From contig NC_011832.1 in the NCBI RefSeq assembly GCF_000021965.1, positions 496,001 through 560,000 of the forward strand: a stretch of 64,000 nucleotides of DNA, given 5' to 3'. Of the stretch, positions 35,619-44,903 are shown in pieces (the first letter of the stretch is position 1; every line of letters starts with the position of its first letter). Both the position numbers and the translations under genes were made by a program. The notes under the pieces are model-generated. The model saw only the letters and a program-made list of their open reading frames with translations. It was not told the DNA's origin and ran no database searches. Source of the DNA: Methanosphaerula palustris E1-9c (GTDB lineage: Archaea > Halobacteriota > Methanomicrobia > Methanomicrobiales > Methanospirillaceae).

Positions 35619-36440
35619 ATGGTTCGCTCTTCCGTTGCGAGCATGTTCTTTCACGAGTCCACGCTCTCTGAAATCTTCGCCACCGTCGCCGCTTCATCTC
35701 TCGATACCATGGAGTTCTGGCCTGAGACCCCTTCGTTCTGGCTCTACGGCATGCCGATGGACCTGCTGGATAGATGCCGTTCCCTCTACTCCTCGATGGA
35801 TCCGATGACCGTGCATGTCCCGATCCTCGACCTGAATCCCTGCTCCATGAATCCCAAGGTGGCTGCGGCGTCCCGTGAGTATTCAGCGGCTGCTATCAGG
35901 TTTGCTGATCGGATTGGAGCTGGGGTGGTGACGGTGCATCCTGGCCGCCGGACAGCTAAGCGACCCCCTGGTCCTGACGAGTACACCCGGTTCGAGGTAC
36001 TGATCGATCTGCTCAGAGAGGAGGCCAACCGGTCCTGGGTAAGGGTCGCGATTGAGAATATGGAGAATAAGGTGAACTATCTGCTCTGCACTCCAAAGGC
36101 AGTCCGTGCCCTGCTGGACCGGGAACCCTGGCTGTATTTTACGCTCGATGTCTCGCATGCGATGGGCACCTCGGTGGAGTCGGTGCTTGAGTACATCGAA
36201 CTCTGCTCTGATCGACTGGTCAATGTCCACCTCTCGCGGAGTGAGAATGGCGTGATGCATCTTCCTATGCAGGGCCACCCTGATTCTCAGCGGGTGCTCG
36301 AGGCGCTGGCCGAACAGGGGTATCAGGGAAACCTGACTCTGGAGATCGAGGACCTCCGGTTCGATCATACTCTATCAAGGGAGGAGAAGGTCGCGTTATT
36401 GAATGAGGAAGAGCGTTTCATCGCCCGGTTCTTTGTCTGA
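35619..36440 (+). CDS. Sugar phosphate isomerase/epimerase-like TIM-barrel protein
   Basis: This 273-residue protein belongs to the xylose isomerase-like TIM barrel superfamily. It has SMFFHES at the first strand, VVTVHPGRR, VRVAIENMENK, LYFTLDVSHAMGT and LVNVHLSRSENGVMHLPMQGHPD, which supply probable metal ligands (Glu, Asp, His). The substrate is unknown. The start at 35619 keeps the full first strand; ATG 35643 is the alternative. It is divergent from xseA with very little space. Confidence 0.8.
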   Translation: MVRSSVASMFFHESTLSEIFATVAASSLDTMEFWPETPSFWLYGMPMDLLDRCRSLYSSMDPMTVHVPILDLNPCSMNPKVAAASREYSAAAIRFADRIGAGVVTVHPGRRTAKRPPGPDEYTRFEVLIDLLREEANRSWVRVAIENMENKVNYLLCTPKAVRALLDREPWLYFTLDVSHAMGTSVESVLEYIELCSDRLVNVHLSRSENGVMHLPMQGHPDSQRVLEALAEQGYQGNLTLEIEDLRFDHTLSREEKVALLNEEERFIARFFV

Positions 36441-36452
36441 TCTCCACCATCA

Positions 36453-36466
36453 AGTATATAAAATCC
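36453..36466 (+). promoter_or_regulatory. TATA box of the CorC-like gene
   Basis: AAGTATATAAAATC is a near-consensus archaeal TATA box, placing transcription start near 36485 and a leader of about 55 nt with GTGAG before ATG 36541. Confidence 0.6.
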
Positions 36467-36540
36467 TGCTTTCAATATATTATTAGATACGATCTCATGA
36501 ATACCCATTTCGTGGTTTGCCCTTTACGGCGTGAGCATTA

Positions 36541-37806
36541 ATGCTTCAGTTAGACCTTTTTAACGCTTCGATTTTTGGACTCTGTATCATTCTTTCGGCC
36601 TTTTTCTCCAGTTCTGAAGTGGCGCTGATCTCGATCACACGAGCCAAGGTCCGGGCATTGGTGAATGATGGGCGGTCAGGCGCAGCCCAACTCTTTAAAC
36701 TCAAGCAGAATCAGGATCATATCCTGATCATCCTCCGGATCGGAAACACCATCGCGATCGTGGCCGCGGCCGCGGTGGCCACCTCCATCGCGATCGAGGC
36801 ATTTGGGGATCCCGGTCTGGGGATCGCGATCGGAGGTACAGTGCTGATTCTGCTGATCTTCGGTGAGATCGGACCGAAACTCTTTGCGACCCGGTACACC
36901 GAACCCCTGGCCCTCAGGGTGGCTCCCCCGATTCTCTTCCTCTCCCGGGTCGTCGGTCCGTTCCTCTGGTTATCAGATAAGGTCAGCCGTTCACTGGTCC
37001 CTGGAGATGTCTCTACTGAACCAACGGTGACTGAGGATGAGATCCGGGAATGGATCGATGTCGGTATGGAGGAGGGGACGATCGAGCAGGAGGAGCAGGA
37101 GATGCTCTACAATGTTCTGGAACTCGGGGACACAACCGCTCGCGAGGTGATGACCCCCCGCGTCGACGTCGCGATGATCGAGGACACCAGCACCCTTGAG
37201 AGTTCCCTCACTATCTTCCATGAGACTGGTTTCTCCAGGCTCCCGGTTTATCACGAGAAGATCGATAACCTGACAGGGGTCCTCAACATCAAGGATGTCT
37301 ACACGGTGATCGTCGGACATAAGAAGGATGTAAAGATCTCGGATCTGATGTACGATCCGTATTTCGTCCCTGAAACCAAGAAGATCGACGACCTCTTAAA
37401 GGAGTTGCAGCTCAGAAAAGTTCCGATGGCGATGGTGATGGATGAATATGGTGGTTTTGTTGGGGTTGTGACGGTCGAGGACATCCTTGAGGAACTGGTT
37501 GGTGACATCCTCGATGAGTTCGATGATGAGGAACCCGAACTGTCCCGGATCGGCGAGGGGATCTATATGCTGGATGCGCGTATGTGGGTCGATGATCTGA
37601 ACGAACAACTGGATATTGCGCTTCCGACCTCCGATACCTACGAGACGATCGGGGGGCTGTTGATCGAGCAGCTCGGCCATATTCCGCATCCTGGTGAGAC
37701 AGTCAGGGTCGAGGAGAGCAATGCGACGCTGGTCGTTATGCAGATGCGGGGCAAACGGATCGTCAAGGTGAAGATGATCCTCTCCGATGATCGGGAGAAG
37801 CGTTAA
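36541..37806 (+). CDS. CNNM/CorC-type hemolysin-like transporter
   Basis: This 421-residue protein has an N-terminal DUF21 membrane domain (four helices, to about 190; ALISITRAKVRALVN, IGNTIAIVAAAAVATSIA, GEIGPKLFATRYTEPLAL). A CBS pair follows (REVMTPRVDVAMIE, GFSRLPVYHEKIDNLTGVLNIKD, MAMVMDEYGGFVGVVTVEDILEELVGDI). A CorC_HlyC domain at the C-terminus includes YETIGGLLIEQLGHIP. The family is linked to Mg2+ and Co2+ efflux. A TATA box, AAGTATATAAAATC near 36453-36466, lies upstream with an AT-rich leader of about 55 nt. Confidence 0.92.
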   Translation: MLQLDLFNASIFGLCIILSAFFSSSEVALISITRAKVRALVNDGRSGAAQLFKLKQNQDHILIILRIGNTIAIVAAAAVATSIAIEAFGDPGLGIAIGGTVLILLIFGEIGPKLFATRYTEPLALRVAPPILFLSRVVGPFLWLSDKVSRSLVPGDVSTEPTVTEDEIREWIDVGMEEGTIEQEEQEMLYNVLELGDTTAREVMTPRVDVAMIEDTSTLESSLTIFHETGFSRLPVYHEKIDNLTGVLNIKDVYTVIVGHKKDVKISDLMYDPYFVPETKKIDDLLKELQLRKVPMAMVMDEYGGFVGVVTVEDILEELVGDILDEFDDEEPELSRIGEGIYMLDARMWVDDLNEQLDIALPTSDTYETIGGLLIEQLGHIPHPGETVRVEESNATLVVMQMRGKRIVKVKMILSDDREKR

Positions 37807-37833
37807 TAGTCTCATCTGGCAGATGTGTGATGA

Positions 37834-38442
37834 ATGAAGACGATTGCAGTGCTCGCTTCGGGCCGTGGCTCAAACTTTTCGGCAGTGATCGATCGGATCC
37901 GGGATCAGAAGATCCCTGCGGTCTGCGTGGCACTGATCACCGATAACCCGGATGCTCGGGCGATCGATCGGGCGGCGGAGGCCGGCATTCCGTCTGTGGT
38001 CGTGGACTACTGTGCCTATCCCAACCGGCGGGCCTATGAGGTGGATCTCTTCGCTGCGATCGAGGCGACTGGTGCCGACCTGATCGTGCTCGCAGGGTAT
38101 ATGCGGATCTTGGGGGATCGGATCGTGCATGCCTGTGCCGGCCGGATGATCAATATCCATCCTGCGCTGCTGCCCAGTTTCTCCGGGCTTCATGCTCAGC
38201 GTCAGGCCCTTGAGTATGGGGTCAGGGTGGCCGGCTGCACCGTTCATTTCGTCGATACCGGAATGGATAGCGGACCGATCATTCTGCAGCACTGTGTGCC
38301 TGTGCTGGATGGGGATGATGAGGATGCGCTGAGTGAGCGAATCCTCCAAGAGGAGCACCGGATTCTTCCGGAGGCGGTCAGGCTCTTCTGCGAGGATCGG
38401 TTGACCATCAGTGGCCGGCGTGTCCTGATAAAGCAGGGGTGA
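37834..38442 (+). CDS. purN: Phosphoribosylglycinamide formyltransferase
   Basis: This 202-residue enzyme adds a formyl group to GAR in purine synthesis, using 10-formyl-tetrahydrofolate. It has ASGRGSNFSAVIDRI, VVDYCAYPNRRAYE, VLAGYMRILGDRIVHACAGRMINIHPALLPSF and GCTVHFVDTGMDSGPIILQ, so the catalytic Asn, His and Asp are present. It lies 27 bp after the CorC-like gene. Confidence 0.95.
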   Translation: MKTIAVLASGRGSNFSAVIDRIRDQKIPAVCVALITDNPDARAIDRAAEAGIPSVVVDYCAYPNRRAYEVDLFAAIEATGADLIVLAGYMRILGDRIVHACAGRMINIHPALLPSFSGLHAQRQALEYGVRVAGCTVHFVDTGMDSGPIILQHCVPVLDGDDEDALSERILQEEHRILPEAVRLFCEDRLTISGRRVLIKQG

Positions 38443-38449
38443 AGATCCC

Positions 38450-38462
38450 GCATTATATAATG
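38450..38462 (+). promoter_or_regulatory. TATA box of rnp4
   Basis: CATTATATAATGG lies about 55 bp before the rnp4 ATG and directly after purN. It marks the start of the large translation gene cluster. Confidence 0.6.
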
Positions 38463-38512
38463 GTCAGCGTACAGTACTAAGTGAAGTGTGCCTGCAGGGG
38501 GCAGGGGCTGGT

Positions 38513-38833
38513 ATGACCGTTAAGTCACAGAACAGACAGACCAAGAAACTTGCCGGGGAACGTATCGCGATCCTCTTTACGCAGGCGAAGGTCTTCGCCG
38601 GGATCAACCCGGCCTGGAGTGACCGGTGCGTGGAACGGGCCAGGGCCATTGCAATGCGGCAGCGGATGCGGATGGAACGGGAACAGAGAAGACAGTATTG
38701 TCACCACTGTTATGCGTACTTTCTGCATGGTGTGAATGTTCGGGTCCGTGTCCACCGTGGACATGTGATCGTGACCTGCCTTAACTGCGGGCGCCAGACA
38801 CGGTATCAGGTGGTGAGGACAGATAATAGATAA
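38513..38833 (+). CDS. rnp4: Ribonuclease P protein component 4
   Basis: This 106-residue protein of the Rpr2/Rpp21 family has a basic helical N-terminus (QTKKLAGERIAILFTQAKVFA, ERARAIAMRQRMRM) and a zinc site formed by YCHHCYAYF and TCLNCGRQTRYQV. It helps mature tRNA 5' ends. The start is ATG 38513; an upstream GTG at 38486 lies in the leader. Confidence 0.9.
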   Translation: MTVKSQNRQTKKLAGERIAILFTQAKVFAGINPAWSDRCVERARAIAMRQRMRMEREQRRQYCHHCYAYFLHGVNVRVRVHRGHVIVTCLNCGRQTRYQVVRTDNR

Positions 38834-38840
38834 TTCGAGT

Positions 38841-39083
38841 ATGCAGGACCTCAAGCCGACCATCTGGGTTGGCAAGCGGGGAATGACCGATACGATGATC
38901 GACGAGATCGTCAGGCAGCTCAAGGATCGTAAGGTGATTAAGATCAAGTGGCTCCGGTCCACCGATGTGGTACCTGAGGATATCGCCCTCCGCGCAGGTG
39001 CTGAACTGGTGCAGGTCCGGGGGCATACGATGGTCCTTGCAGAAGGACGGTCCGGCCGGGCCGGTCGGGAACAGAGCAGGTGA
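38841..39083 (+). CDS. YhbY/CRM-domain RNA-binding protein
   Basis: This 80-residue protein is a single CRM (CRS1-YhbY) domain: LKPTIWVGKRGMTDTMIDEIVRQLKDRKVIKIKWL and the RGHTMVLAEG end. Bacterial YhbY binds pre-50S particles. It is 7 bp after rnp4. Confidence 0.85.
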   Translation: MQDLKPTIWVGKRGMTDTMIDEIVRQLKDRKVIKIKWLRSTDVVPEDIALRAGAELVQVRGHTMVLAEGRSGRAGREQSR

Positions 39084-39146
39084 ATCCGGTTGATTCATCT
39101 TGCTATTTAGATAAATAAGGGCGGATTTTTGATGATTCACCTGCTC

Positions 39147-39160
39147 GAAATATATAAAAC
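39147..39160 (+). promoter_or_regulatory. TATA box of rps19e
   Basis: GAAATATATAAAAC lies about 70 bp before the rps19e start. AT-rich flanks and a further TATATTTG-like stretch nearer the gene make the exact start uncertain. Confidence 0.5.
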
Positions 39161-39218
39161 CTTTATGGACATATACCTAAAGACTGTTATTATATTTGAT
39201 GGACAGTGAGGAAGTTCA

Positions 39219-39665
39219 ATGACAACGGTATACGATGTACCGGCAGATAAACTGATCAGAATGGTGGCAGAGGAGCTGAAGCAGCGCCCTGAGATCGCAC
39301 CACCTGCATGGGCAGAGTTTGCCAAGACTGGGGTCCACAAGGAGATGCCCCCCGAGGATCCGGACTGGTGGTATACACGCGCAGCAGCAGTGCTCAGGCG
39401 CGTATATATTGACGGACCGGTAGGTGTAGAGAGGATGCGCAGCTTTTATGGCGGCAAGAAAAACCGAGGAGCCAGACCCAATCAGTTTAGAAAGGGTAGT
39501 GGAGCGGTGATCCGGACACTCGTTCAGCAGCTTGAGGCCGCTGGACTTATCGTTCGCGACAAGGCGGGCCGAAAGGTCTCCCCGGCAGGGATGTCGTTCC
39601 TTGACGGGACAGCCTATGGTCTGGTCAGCAGTGCAGCCGAAGGTACATCTGGACAGAGCGAATAA
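39219..39665 (+). CDS. rps19e: Ribosomal protein S19e
   Basis: This 148-residue small-subunit protein has TTVYDVPADKLIRMVAEEL, PEDPDWWYTRAAAVLRRVYIDGPVGVERMRSFYGG and GSGAVIRTLVQQLEAAGL. GAGGAAG precedes the ATG. It opens the run S19e-PDCD5-PP-loop-L39e-L31e-aIF6-L18a-prefoldin. Confidence 0.96.
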   Translation: MTTVYDVPADKLIRMVAEELKQRPEIAPPAWAEFAKTGVHKEMPPEDPDWWYTRAAAVLRRVYIDGPVGVERMRSFYGGKKNRGARPNQFRKGSGAVIRTLVQQLEAAGLIVRDKAGRKVSPAGMSFLDGTAYGLVSSAAEGTSGQSE

Positions 39666-39677
39666 TTTGACAGGTGC

Positions 39678-40010
39678 ATGATGGGGGATGACGAACTCGC
39701 TGAACTTCGGCGCAGACGGATGGCTCAACTTCAGAGTCAGCAGATGGATCAGCAGCAGATGGATGAGGAGAAGCAGCGTGCCAAGTCTGCGATGCAGATG
39801 GCATTGATGCAGATCCTTGAACCTGAAGCGCGGGAGCGTTTAAACACCATCAGGCTGACTAAGCCGGAGTTTGCAGCAGGTGTTGAGCAGCAGTTAGTGA
39901 TGCTCGCCCAGAGTGGGCGAATCAAGCAGAAGATCTCTGATGCACAATTGAAGGATCTGCTCAGGCAGTTGATCCCGGCAAAGAAGGATTTCAATATCGT
40001 ACGGAAATGA
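39678..40010 (+). CDS. PDCD5-family DNA-binding protein
   Basis: This 110-residue, mostly helical protein has DDELAELRRRRMAQLQSQQ, ARERLNTIRLTKPEFAAGVEQQLVMLAQSG and the end KKDFNIVRK. Its family is the archaeal homologue of human PDCD5. The cellular role is not settled; position suggests ribosome or chaperone links. The stop overlaps the next ATG. Confidence 0.92.
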   Translation: MMGDDELAELRRRRMAQLQSQQMDQQQMDEEKQRAKSAMQMALMQILEPEARERLNTIRLTKPEFAAGVEQQLVMLAQSGRIKQKISDAQLKDLLRQLIPAKKDFNIVRK

Positions 40011-40591
40011 AGGCAGCGGTTCTCTTCAGTGGAGGAAAGGATAGCGCACTTGCGGCATTGATGCTCGCACGGGATTATCAGGTGGAGCTGAACACGTTTG
40101 TGTTCGATCAGCATCACTCTCTTCCTGCAGTCGAGGCTGCTGCAGATGCACTCTCCCTCCCGCTGATTCGGAGAACCTTTGGGACAGCACTTCGTGATCG
40201 GCTCGTAGTCATGATCCGCCAGTGTGGTTATCCCAATGATGCTATCAACCTGGTCCACCGTTATGCAATCACTGCACTTGCAGAGGAGTATGCAGTGGTT
40301 GGGGATGGAACGCGTCTGAATGACCGTGTACCGATGCTGACGTTCGGTGAGGTGCAGCGCATCGAGGCAAAATATGGGTGCTCCTATGTTCGGCCGTTGC
40401 TTGGTTTCGGCAGGACCGAGGTGAACCGCCTCGTTGATCGCCTGCTGATCGTGCAGTACGGAGAGAGCAGTACCCTGCAGAATGGGGACTACGAACATGA
40501 ACTGCGGGATGCGTTGGTGATCCAGGGGGTTGACCCGTCGGCCTTCTTCCCGCAGCGCCATGAACAGTCCTTGATCTGTGGAATAAAGTGA
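40007..40591 (+). CDS. PP-loop ATPase-like protein (N-type ATP pyrophosphatase)
   Basis: This 194-residue protein opens with the PP-loop AAVLFSGGKDSALAALML, which binds ATP for adenylation. The rest (GDGTRLNDRVPMLTFGEVQRIE) resembles the archaeal DUF7411-like group. No metal Cys pair is obvious. It lies in the ribosomal gene run with an ATGA overlap to PDCD5, so a tRNA or rRNA modification role is plausible but unproven. Confidence 0.8.
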   Translation: MKAAVLFSGGKDSALAALMLARDYQVELNTFVFDQHHSLPAVEAAADALSLPLIRRTFGTALRDRLVVMIRQCGYPNDAINLVHRYAITALAEEYAVVGDGTRLNDRVPMLTFGEVQRIEAKYGCSYVRPLLGFGRTEVNRLVDRLLIVQYGESSTLQNGDYEHELRDALVIQGVDPSAFFPQRHEQSLICGIK

Positions 40592-40609
40592 AGAAATGTG
40601 GGGTAAATT

Positions 40610-40762
40610 ATGAGTAAACTGACCAAAGGAAGAAAAATTCGGCTGTCAAAGGCCACTGCGCAGAACAGGCGGGTCCCCTCCTGGGTGATGATCAAGACCA
40701 AGCGGGCTGTGGTCTCTCATCCTAAGAGGCGGAGCTGGAGACGGAGCTCACTGAAGGTGTAA
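40610..40762 (+). CDS. rpl39e: Ribosomal protein L39e
   Basis: This 50-residue, very basic protein starts [20 protein letters not shown], continues [14 protein letters not shown], and ends [14 protein letters not shown], matching L39e in length and sequence. It starts 18 bp after the PP-loop gene and ends 2 bp before L31e. It lines the ribosomal exit tunnel. Confidence 0.96.
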   Translation: MSKLTKGRKIRLSKATAQNRRVPSWVMIKTKRAVVSHPKRRSWRRSSLKV

Positions 40763-40764
40763 TA

Positions 40765-41028
40765 ATGGTAGAAAAAATGAATGAGCAGATCTATATTATT
40801 CCGCTGCGAGACGTCAAGCGTTCGCCACGGTGGAAGCGAAGCAACACTGCGATGAAGGATATTCGGGCATTTCTTGCCAAGCATATGAAGAGCGAGGATG
40901 TCAAGCTCGATGCCAGCATCAATGAGAAGGTCTGGGAGCGGGGGAGTGAAAAACCACCGCGCAAGATCCGGGTCCGGGCCATGAAGTTCGACGACGGACA
41001 GGTCCAGGCTGAACTCGCACAGGAGTAA
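40765..41028 (+). CDS. rpl31e: Ribosomal protein L31e
   Basis: This 87-residue large-subunit protein has [40 protein letters not shown] and [20 protein letters not shown]. It is 2 bp after L39e and 1 bp before the aIF6 gene, the usual archaeal order. Confidence 0.96.
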   Translation: MVEKMNEQIYIIPLRDVKRSPRWKRSNTAMKDIRAFLAKHMKSEDVKLDASINEKVWERGSEKPPRKIRVRAMKFDDGQVQAELAQE

Positions 41029-41029
41029 C

Positions 41030-41695
41030 ATGATACGGACGCTCGCATACGAAGGCGACCCCCATATTGGTATCTTTACGCGAGTGCTTGAGGATATCGC
41101 AGTGGTCCCACCCGAGGCCTCTGCTGACTATTGCGCCGCCCTTAAAGAGGCGCTCGGTGTAACTCTGGTGAAGACGCATGTCCAGGGGAGTTCCATCATC
41201 GGTTCACTGGTCAGTGGAAACAGCCGGGGGGCTATCGTCAGTGGGCTTGCTTACCCTGATGAGATCAGGGCGATCGAGGAGTACCGTGAGGTGATGCTCC
41301 TCGAGGGATCGATGAATGCGGCAGGTAATGTGATCCTTGCCAATGATCAGATGGCGGCTGTCCATCCTGATATGGATAATGCCACAATCGAGCAGATCCA
41401 TTCGGTGCTGGGCGTGCCGGTGATCAGGCTGACACTGAGTGGGATCAAGACGGTCGGAATGGCCGGGTATGCGACGAACCGTGGAATTCTTGTCCATGCA
41501 CGGAGTGCTGGCAGGGAACTGGCAACTCTTGAGTCAACCACCGATCTTCCGGTTGGGACAGGAACGATCAATATGGGGAGCGGCCTTGTCGGTACAGGGT
41601 TGCTCGCAAACAGCACGGGCTATCTCGCAGGCATCGAGACGAGCGGTTTCGAGATGGGCCGTATCGCAGATGTATTTGGATTTGTTGAGGGATAA
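41030..41695 (+). CDS. Translation initiation factor aIF6
   Basis: This 221-residue protein, the normal length, binds the 50S subunit and blocks early joining. Segments include [29 protein letters not shown]-like [19 protein letters not shown], and [20 protein letters not shown]. The gene starts one base after L31e. Confidence 0.94.
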   Translation: MIRTLAYEGDPHIGIFTRVLEDIAVVPPEASADYCAALKEALGVTLVKTHVQGSSIIGSLVSGNSRGAIVSGLAYPDEIRAIEEYREVMLLEGSMNAAGNVILANDQMAAVHPDMDNATIEQIHSVLGVPVIRLTLSGIKTVGMAGYATNRGILVHARSAGRELATLESTTDLPVGTGTINMGSGLVGTGLLANSTGYLAGIETSGFEMGRIADVFGFVEG

Positions 41696-41696
41696 T

Positions 41697-41888
41697 ATGG
41701 CAGAACAGATGTTTGAAGTGAAAGGGACATTCAAGATAGGCGACGATTGGAAGCCCTATACCAAGGTCGTCGGCGCACCGAACAGCAAGCAGGCAGAGGA
41801 GCGTACTTACGCCACAATCGGCAGCGAGCACCACCTTAAGAGAATGTATATTACTATCAACGGCATTACTCCTGTAGATGGTGAATAA
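41697..41888 (+). CDS. Ribosomal protein L18Ae (LX)
   Basis: This 63-residue protein has FEVKGTFKIGDDWKPYTKVV, AEERTYATIGSEHHLKRMYI and a short end. It is the archaeal single-domain L18Ae/LX. The start is ATG 41697 just after the aIF6 stop. A longer open frame upstream runs inside the aIF6 gene and is not used. Confidence 0.92.
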   Translation: MAEQMFEVKGTFKIGDDWKPYTKVVGAPNSKQAEERTYATIGSEHHLKRMYITINGITPVDGE

Positions 41889-42348
41889 GGTGGAGAACGT
41901 CGACCCACGGGAAGTGCAGATGCTTCAGCACTACCTGAACGAGTACGGGCAGCAGATCGAAATTTTTTCACAGCAGTTCCGTATGATCGAGCAGGGCCGG
42001 CTTGAATCTCTGGCCGCGATTGATACAATTGGTGCGGTCTCCGCTGTTGATGCAGCTGATGGTACCGTGCTGTTGCAGATCGGTGGTGGGGCCAGCGTTC
42101 GCGCCCATGTGGTCGAACCGGAACGGGTGCTGGTGAGCATCGGTGCCGAGGTTACGGTTGAACGGACCAGTGCCGAAGCGATCGATTTCTTAAAGGATCG
42201 GATCACCGAGATGGAGGCATCTGGAAAGAAGATCGCGGAGACGATCGAGAAGGTCCGGTCTCAGATGGATGAGATCAGTCGTCGCCTCGACTTGGTGTAC
42301 AGGGCAGCTCAGCAGCAGGCACCGCAGGGTCAGTCAGGTACGCTCTAA
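41878..42348 (+). CDS. pfdA: Prefoldin alpha subunit
   Basis: This 156-residue protein has two coiled-coil arms (about 8-45 and 100-140) joined by a beta-hairpin region (DAADGTVLLQIGGGASVRAHV, RVLVSIGAEVTVERTSAEAI). It delivers unfolded proteins to the thermosome. The ATG overlaps the L18Ae end by 11 bp; a GTG at 41890 is an alternative. Confidence 0.9.
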   Translation: MVNKVENVDPREVQMLQHYLNEYGQQIEIFSQQFRMIEQGRLESLAAIDTIGAVSAVDAADGTVLLQIGGGASVRAHVVEPERVLVSIGAEVTVERTSAEAIDFLKDRITEMEASGKKIAETIEKVRSQMDEISRRLDLVYRAAQQQAPQGQSGTL

Positions 42349-42349
42349 T

Positions 42350-43579
42350 ATGTTTGAGGGGCTCAAAAGCAGGCTGCAGAAGGTTCAGCAGAAACTGGGC
42401 AGCAGCATCAAGGCTGCGGTCGCCTCGACCCCTGAAGAAGAGGAGGTGCAACAACCGCAGATCAGGGACACCTCATCTGTTCAGGTGGAAACGGTGCTGT
42501 CGGAGATTCCGACAGCATCAGAAGCAGATGAAGTTGTCTCTTCAACGGTCGTTGAATCGTTTTTAGAACCAGAGGTTGTTCCTGAACCAATAGTAACGCC
42601 CGTGGTTCGTCAGGATCTTTCGCCTAAGGTGAAGCAGCCCGCAGAAGAACCTTCCATCGTGACTCCTGTTCCTGAGAAGAAGGAGAAGGTCGGCTTTTTT
42701 AAGAAGATGAAGGTCTTTGTCAAGGAGCGCGAGCTGATCCTTGCAGAGTCCGATGTAAAGGATGTCCTCGACGAACTTGAGATGGTGCTGCTTGAGAATG
42801 ATGTGGCGCTGCCAGTGACTGAGGAGATTCTCAGACATATCAGGCACGACCTGATCGGCTCGCACCGAAAGATTGGGACATCCCCTGATCTGATTGTGAT
42901 GGAGACTCTAAAGGATGCCCTGCTCGATGTGCTCGGTGAGGGTTTCGATCTTCCTGCGTACATCCGGACGCATGACCGACCGGTGAAGATCCTCTTTACC
43001 GGGGTGAATGGCACCGGGAAGACGACGACGGTGGCCAAGGTCGGTGCGTTCCTGTTGAAGAACGGCTTTTCGGTAGTGATCGGTGCAGGGGATACCTTTC
43101 GCGCCGGTGCTATCGAACAGATCGATATCCATGCTGAGCGGCTTGGCATCAAGGTGATCCAGCATCAACAGGGTGGTGACCCGTCGGCTGTCCTCTTCGA
43201 TACGGTCCAGTATGCGATCTCTCATCAGATCGATGTGGTCCTTGCTGATACTGCAGGACGATTCCATAACCGCGCTAACCTGATGAACCAGCTGGCCAAG
43301 GTCAAGCGTGTGATGAAGCCGGACCTGGTTGTCTATGTCGACGAGGCAGTGGCAGGGAACGATGCGGTGATCCGGGCGGAGGAGTTTGAGAAGACCGTCG
43401 GCGCGGACGCGGTCGTGCTGACCAAGGCAGATATGGATCCCAAGGGGGGGGCGGCTATCTCGATCGCCCATACGATCGGGAAACCGCTGATGTTCCTTGG
43501 GGTCGGGCAGGGGTACGAGGATCTGATCCCGTTCACCCCGGCCACCGTCGTCGACGACCTGCTTGGGGGTGAGTCCTGA
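42350..43579 (+). CDS. ftsY: Signal recognition particle receptor
   Basis: This 409-residue GTPase docks SRP at the membrane. It has an acidic, variable A domain (about 20-130), an N domain of helices, and the G domain with [21 protein letters not shown] (G1), [41 protein letters not shown] and [14 protein letters not shown]. The start is ATG 42350. It overlaps the SRP54 start (TGATG). Confidence 0.96.
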   Translation: MFEGLKSRLQKVQQKLGSSIKAAVASTPEEEEVQQPQIRDTSSVQVETVLSEIPTASEADEVVSSTVVESFLEPEVVPEPIVTPVVRQDLSPKVKQPAEEPSIVTPVPEKKEKVGFFKKMKVFVKERELILAESDVKDVLDELEMVLLENDVALPVTEEILRHIRHDLIGSHRKIGTSPDLIVMETLKDALLDVLGEGFDLPAYIRTHDRPVKILFTGVNGTGKTTTVAKVGAFLLKNGFSVVIGAGDTFRAGAIEQIDIHAERLGIKVIQHQQGGDPSAVLFDTVQYAISHQIDVVLADTAGRFHNRANLMNQLAKVKRVMKPDLVVYVDEAVAGNDAVIRAEEFEKTVGADAVVLTKADMDPKGGAAISIAHTIGKPLMFLGVGQGYEDLIPFTPATVVDDLLGGES

Positions 43580-44901
43580 TGCTCGACCGACTCGGGTCGT
43601 CGTTGAAGGATGCCCTGAAGAAACTGGCTGGAAAGACGGTCGTGGATCGGGCGGCGGTCGAGGAACTGGTCAAGGACCTGCAGCGGGCCCTGATCCAATC
43701 TGATGTGAATGTCAAACTGGTGATGAACCTCTCGCAGGCGATCAAGACACGATCGCTCGAAGAGGAGCCCCTGAAAGGGATGGGGGTCCGTGAGCATGTG
43801 CTCCGGATCGTCTACCAGGAATTGGTGGGGCTGATGGGTCCTGAGGTGGAGGTGACCCTTGGACAGCAGACGATTCTGATGGCCGGGTTACAGGGGTCTG
43901 GAAAGACTACCACCACGGCGAAGCTGGCCCGTTACTTTCAGCGCAAAGGGCTCCGGGTCGCAGTGATCTGTGGGGATACGTTCCGCCCGGGGGCATACCA
44001 GCAGATCAGCACCCTCTGTCAGAAGATCAACGTCCCCTGTTTCGGAGACCCAAACGAGACCGATGCGGTAAAGATCGTGACCAAAGGTCTCAAATCGGTT
44101 GGTCAGGCCGAGGTGCTGATCATCGATACCCAGGGGCGGCATGCGCTTGAGGAGGGGCTGATTCAGGAGATCGTCGACCTGAACACCCTCTCAAAGGCTA
44201 CGCACCGCTGGCTGGTGATCGATGCCGCCCTCGGTCAGCAGGCCAGTGAGCAGGCACGACGGTTCCACCAGGCAATCGATATCGATGGCGTGATCATCAC
44301 GAAGATGGATGGCACGGCAAAGGGTGGTGGTGCCCTCTCGGCGGTTGCAGAGACGAAGAGTGGTATTGTCTTCATAGGTTCAGGGGAGACGATAGAGGAT
44401 CTTGAACGGTTTGACCCTGACGGATTCATCTCCAGGCTGCTTGGGATGGGAGACTTGAAGGCCCTGGTCGAGCGGGCTGAAGAGGCGATCACCACTGAGG
44501 ATGTCGATGTAAACTCGATGCTCCGGGGGAAGTTTACGCTGCGAGACATGTACAAACAGCTTGAGGCAGTCAACAAGATGGGGCCGCTGAAGCAGATCAT
44601 GAGTATGCTCCCGCTCGGAAATGTGGATATCCCCAACGATGTCTATGAGGTGACCGGGACGAAGATGGTTCGGTACCGGATCATCATGGACTCGATGACC
44701 AATGAAGAACTGGACGATCCGGCGGTCATCGGTTCATCACGAATGCATCGGATTGCGACAGGTGCCGGCGCATCCCCTGACGAGGTGCGCGAACTTCTCC
44801 GGTATCACAAGACAATGCAGCGTGCCCTGAAGGGGATGCGCGGTGCCGGAGGAAAATTCAATATGCAACGTATGATGAAGCGTTTCAGTGGGAAGCAGTG
44901 A
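43579..44901 (+). CDS. srp54: Signal recognition particle protein SRP54
   Basis: This 440-residue protein binds the signal peptide and 7S RNA. It has the N domain (to about 90), G domain [43 protein letters not shown] (a slightly unusual DTQGRH instead of DTAGRH), [15 protein letters not shown] and [12 protein letters not shown], and the Met-rich M domain (about 305-435). It is translationally linked to ftsY. Confidence 0.96.
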   Translation: MLDRLGSSLKDALKKLAGKTVVDRAAVEELVKDLQRALIQSDVNVKLVMNLSQAIKTRSLEEEPLKGMGVREHVLRIVYQELVGLMGPEVEVTLGQQTILMAGLQGSGKTTTTAKLARYFQRKGLRVAVICGDTFRPGAYQQISTLCQKINVPCFGDPNETDAVKIVTKGLKSVGQAEVLIIDTQGRHALEEGLIQEIVDLNTLSKATHRWLVIDAALGQQASEQARRFHQAIDIDGVIITKMDGTAKGGGALSAVAETKSGIVFIGSGETIEDLERFDPDGFISRLLGMGDLKALVERAEEAITTEDVDVNSMLRGKFTLRDMYKQLEAVNKMGPLKQIMSMLPLGNVDIPNDVYEVTGTKMVRYRIIMDSMTNEELDDPAVIGSSRMHRIATGAGASPDEVRELLRYHKTMQRALKGMRGAGGKFNMQRMMKRFSGKQ

Positions 44902-44903
44902 AT

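Noticed and set aside
39049-39082. CRISPR-like or tandem repeats near the YhbY gene
   Set aside because: The repeated CCGG-rich bases belong to Gly/Arg codons; no regular spacing or repeat unit exists. No CRISPR array was found anywhere in the window.
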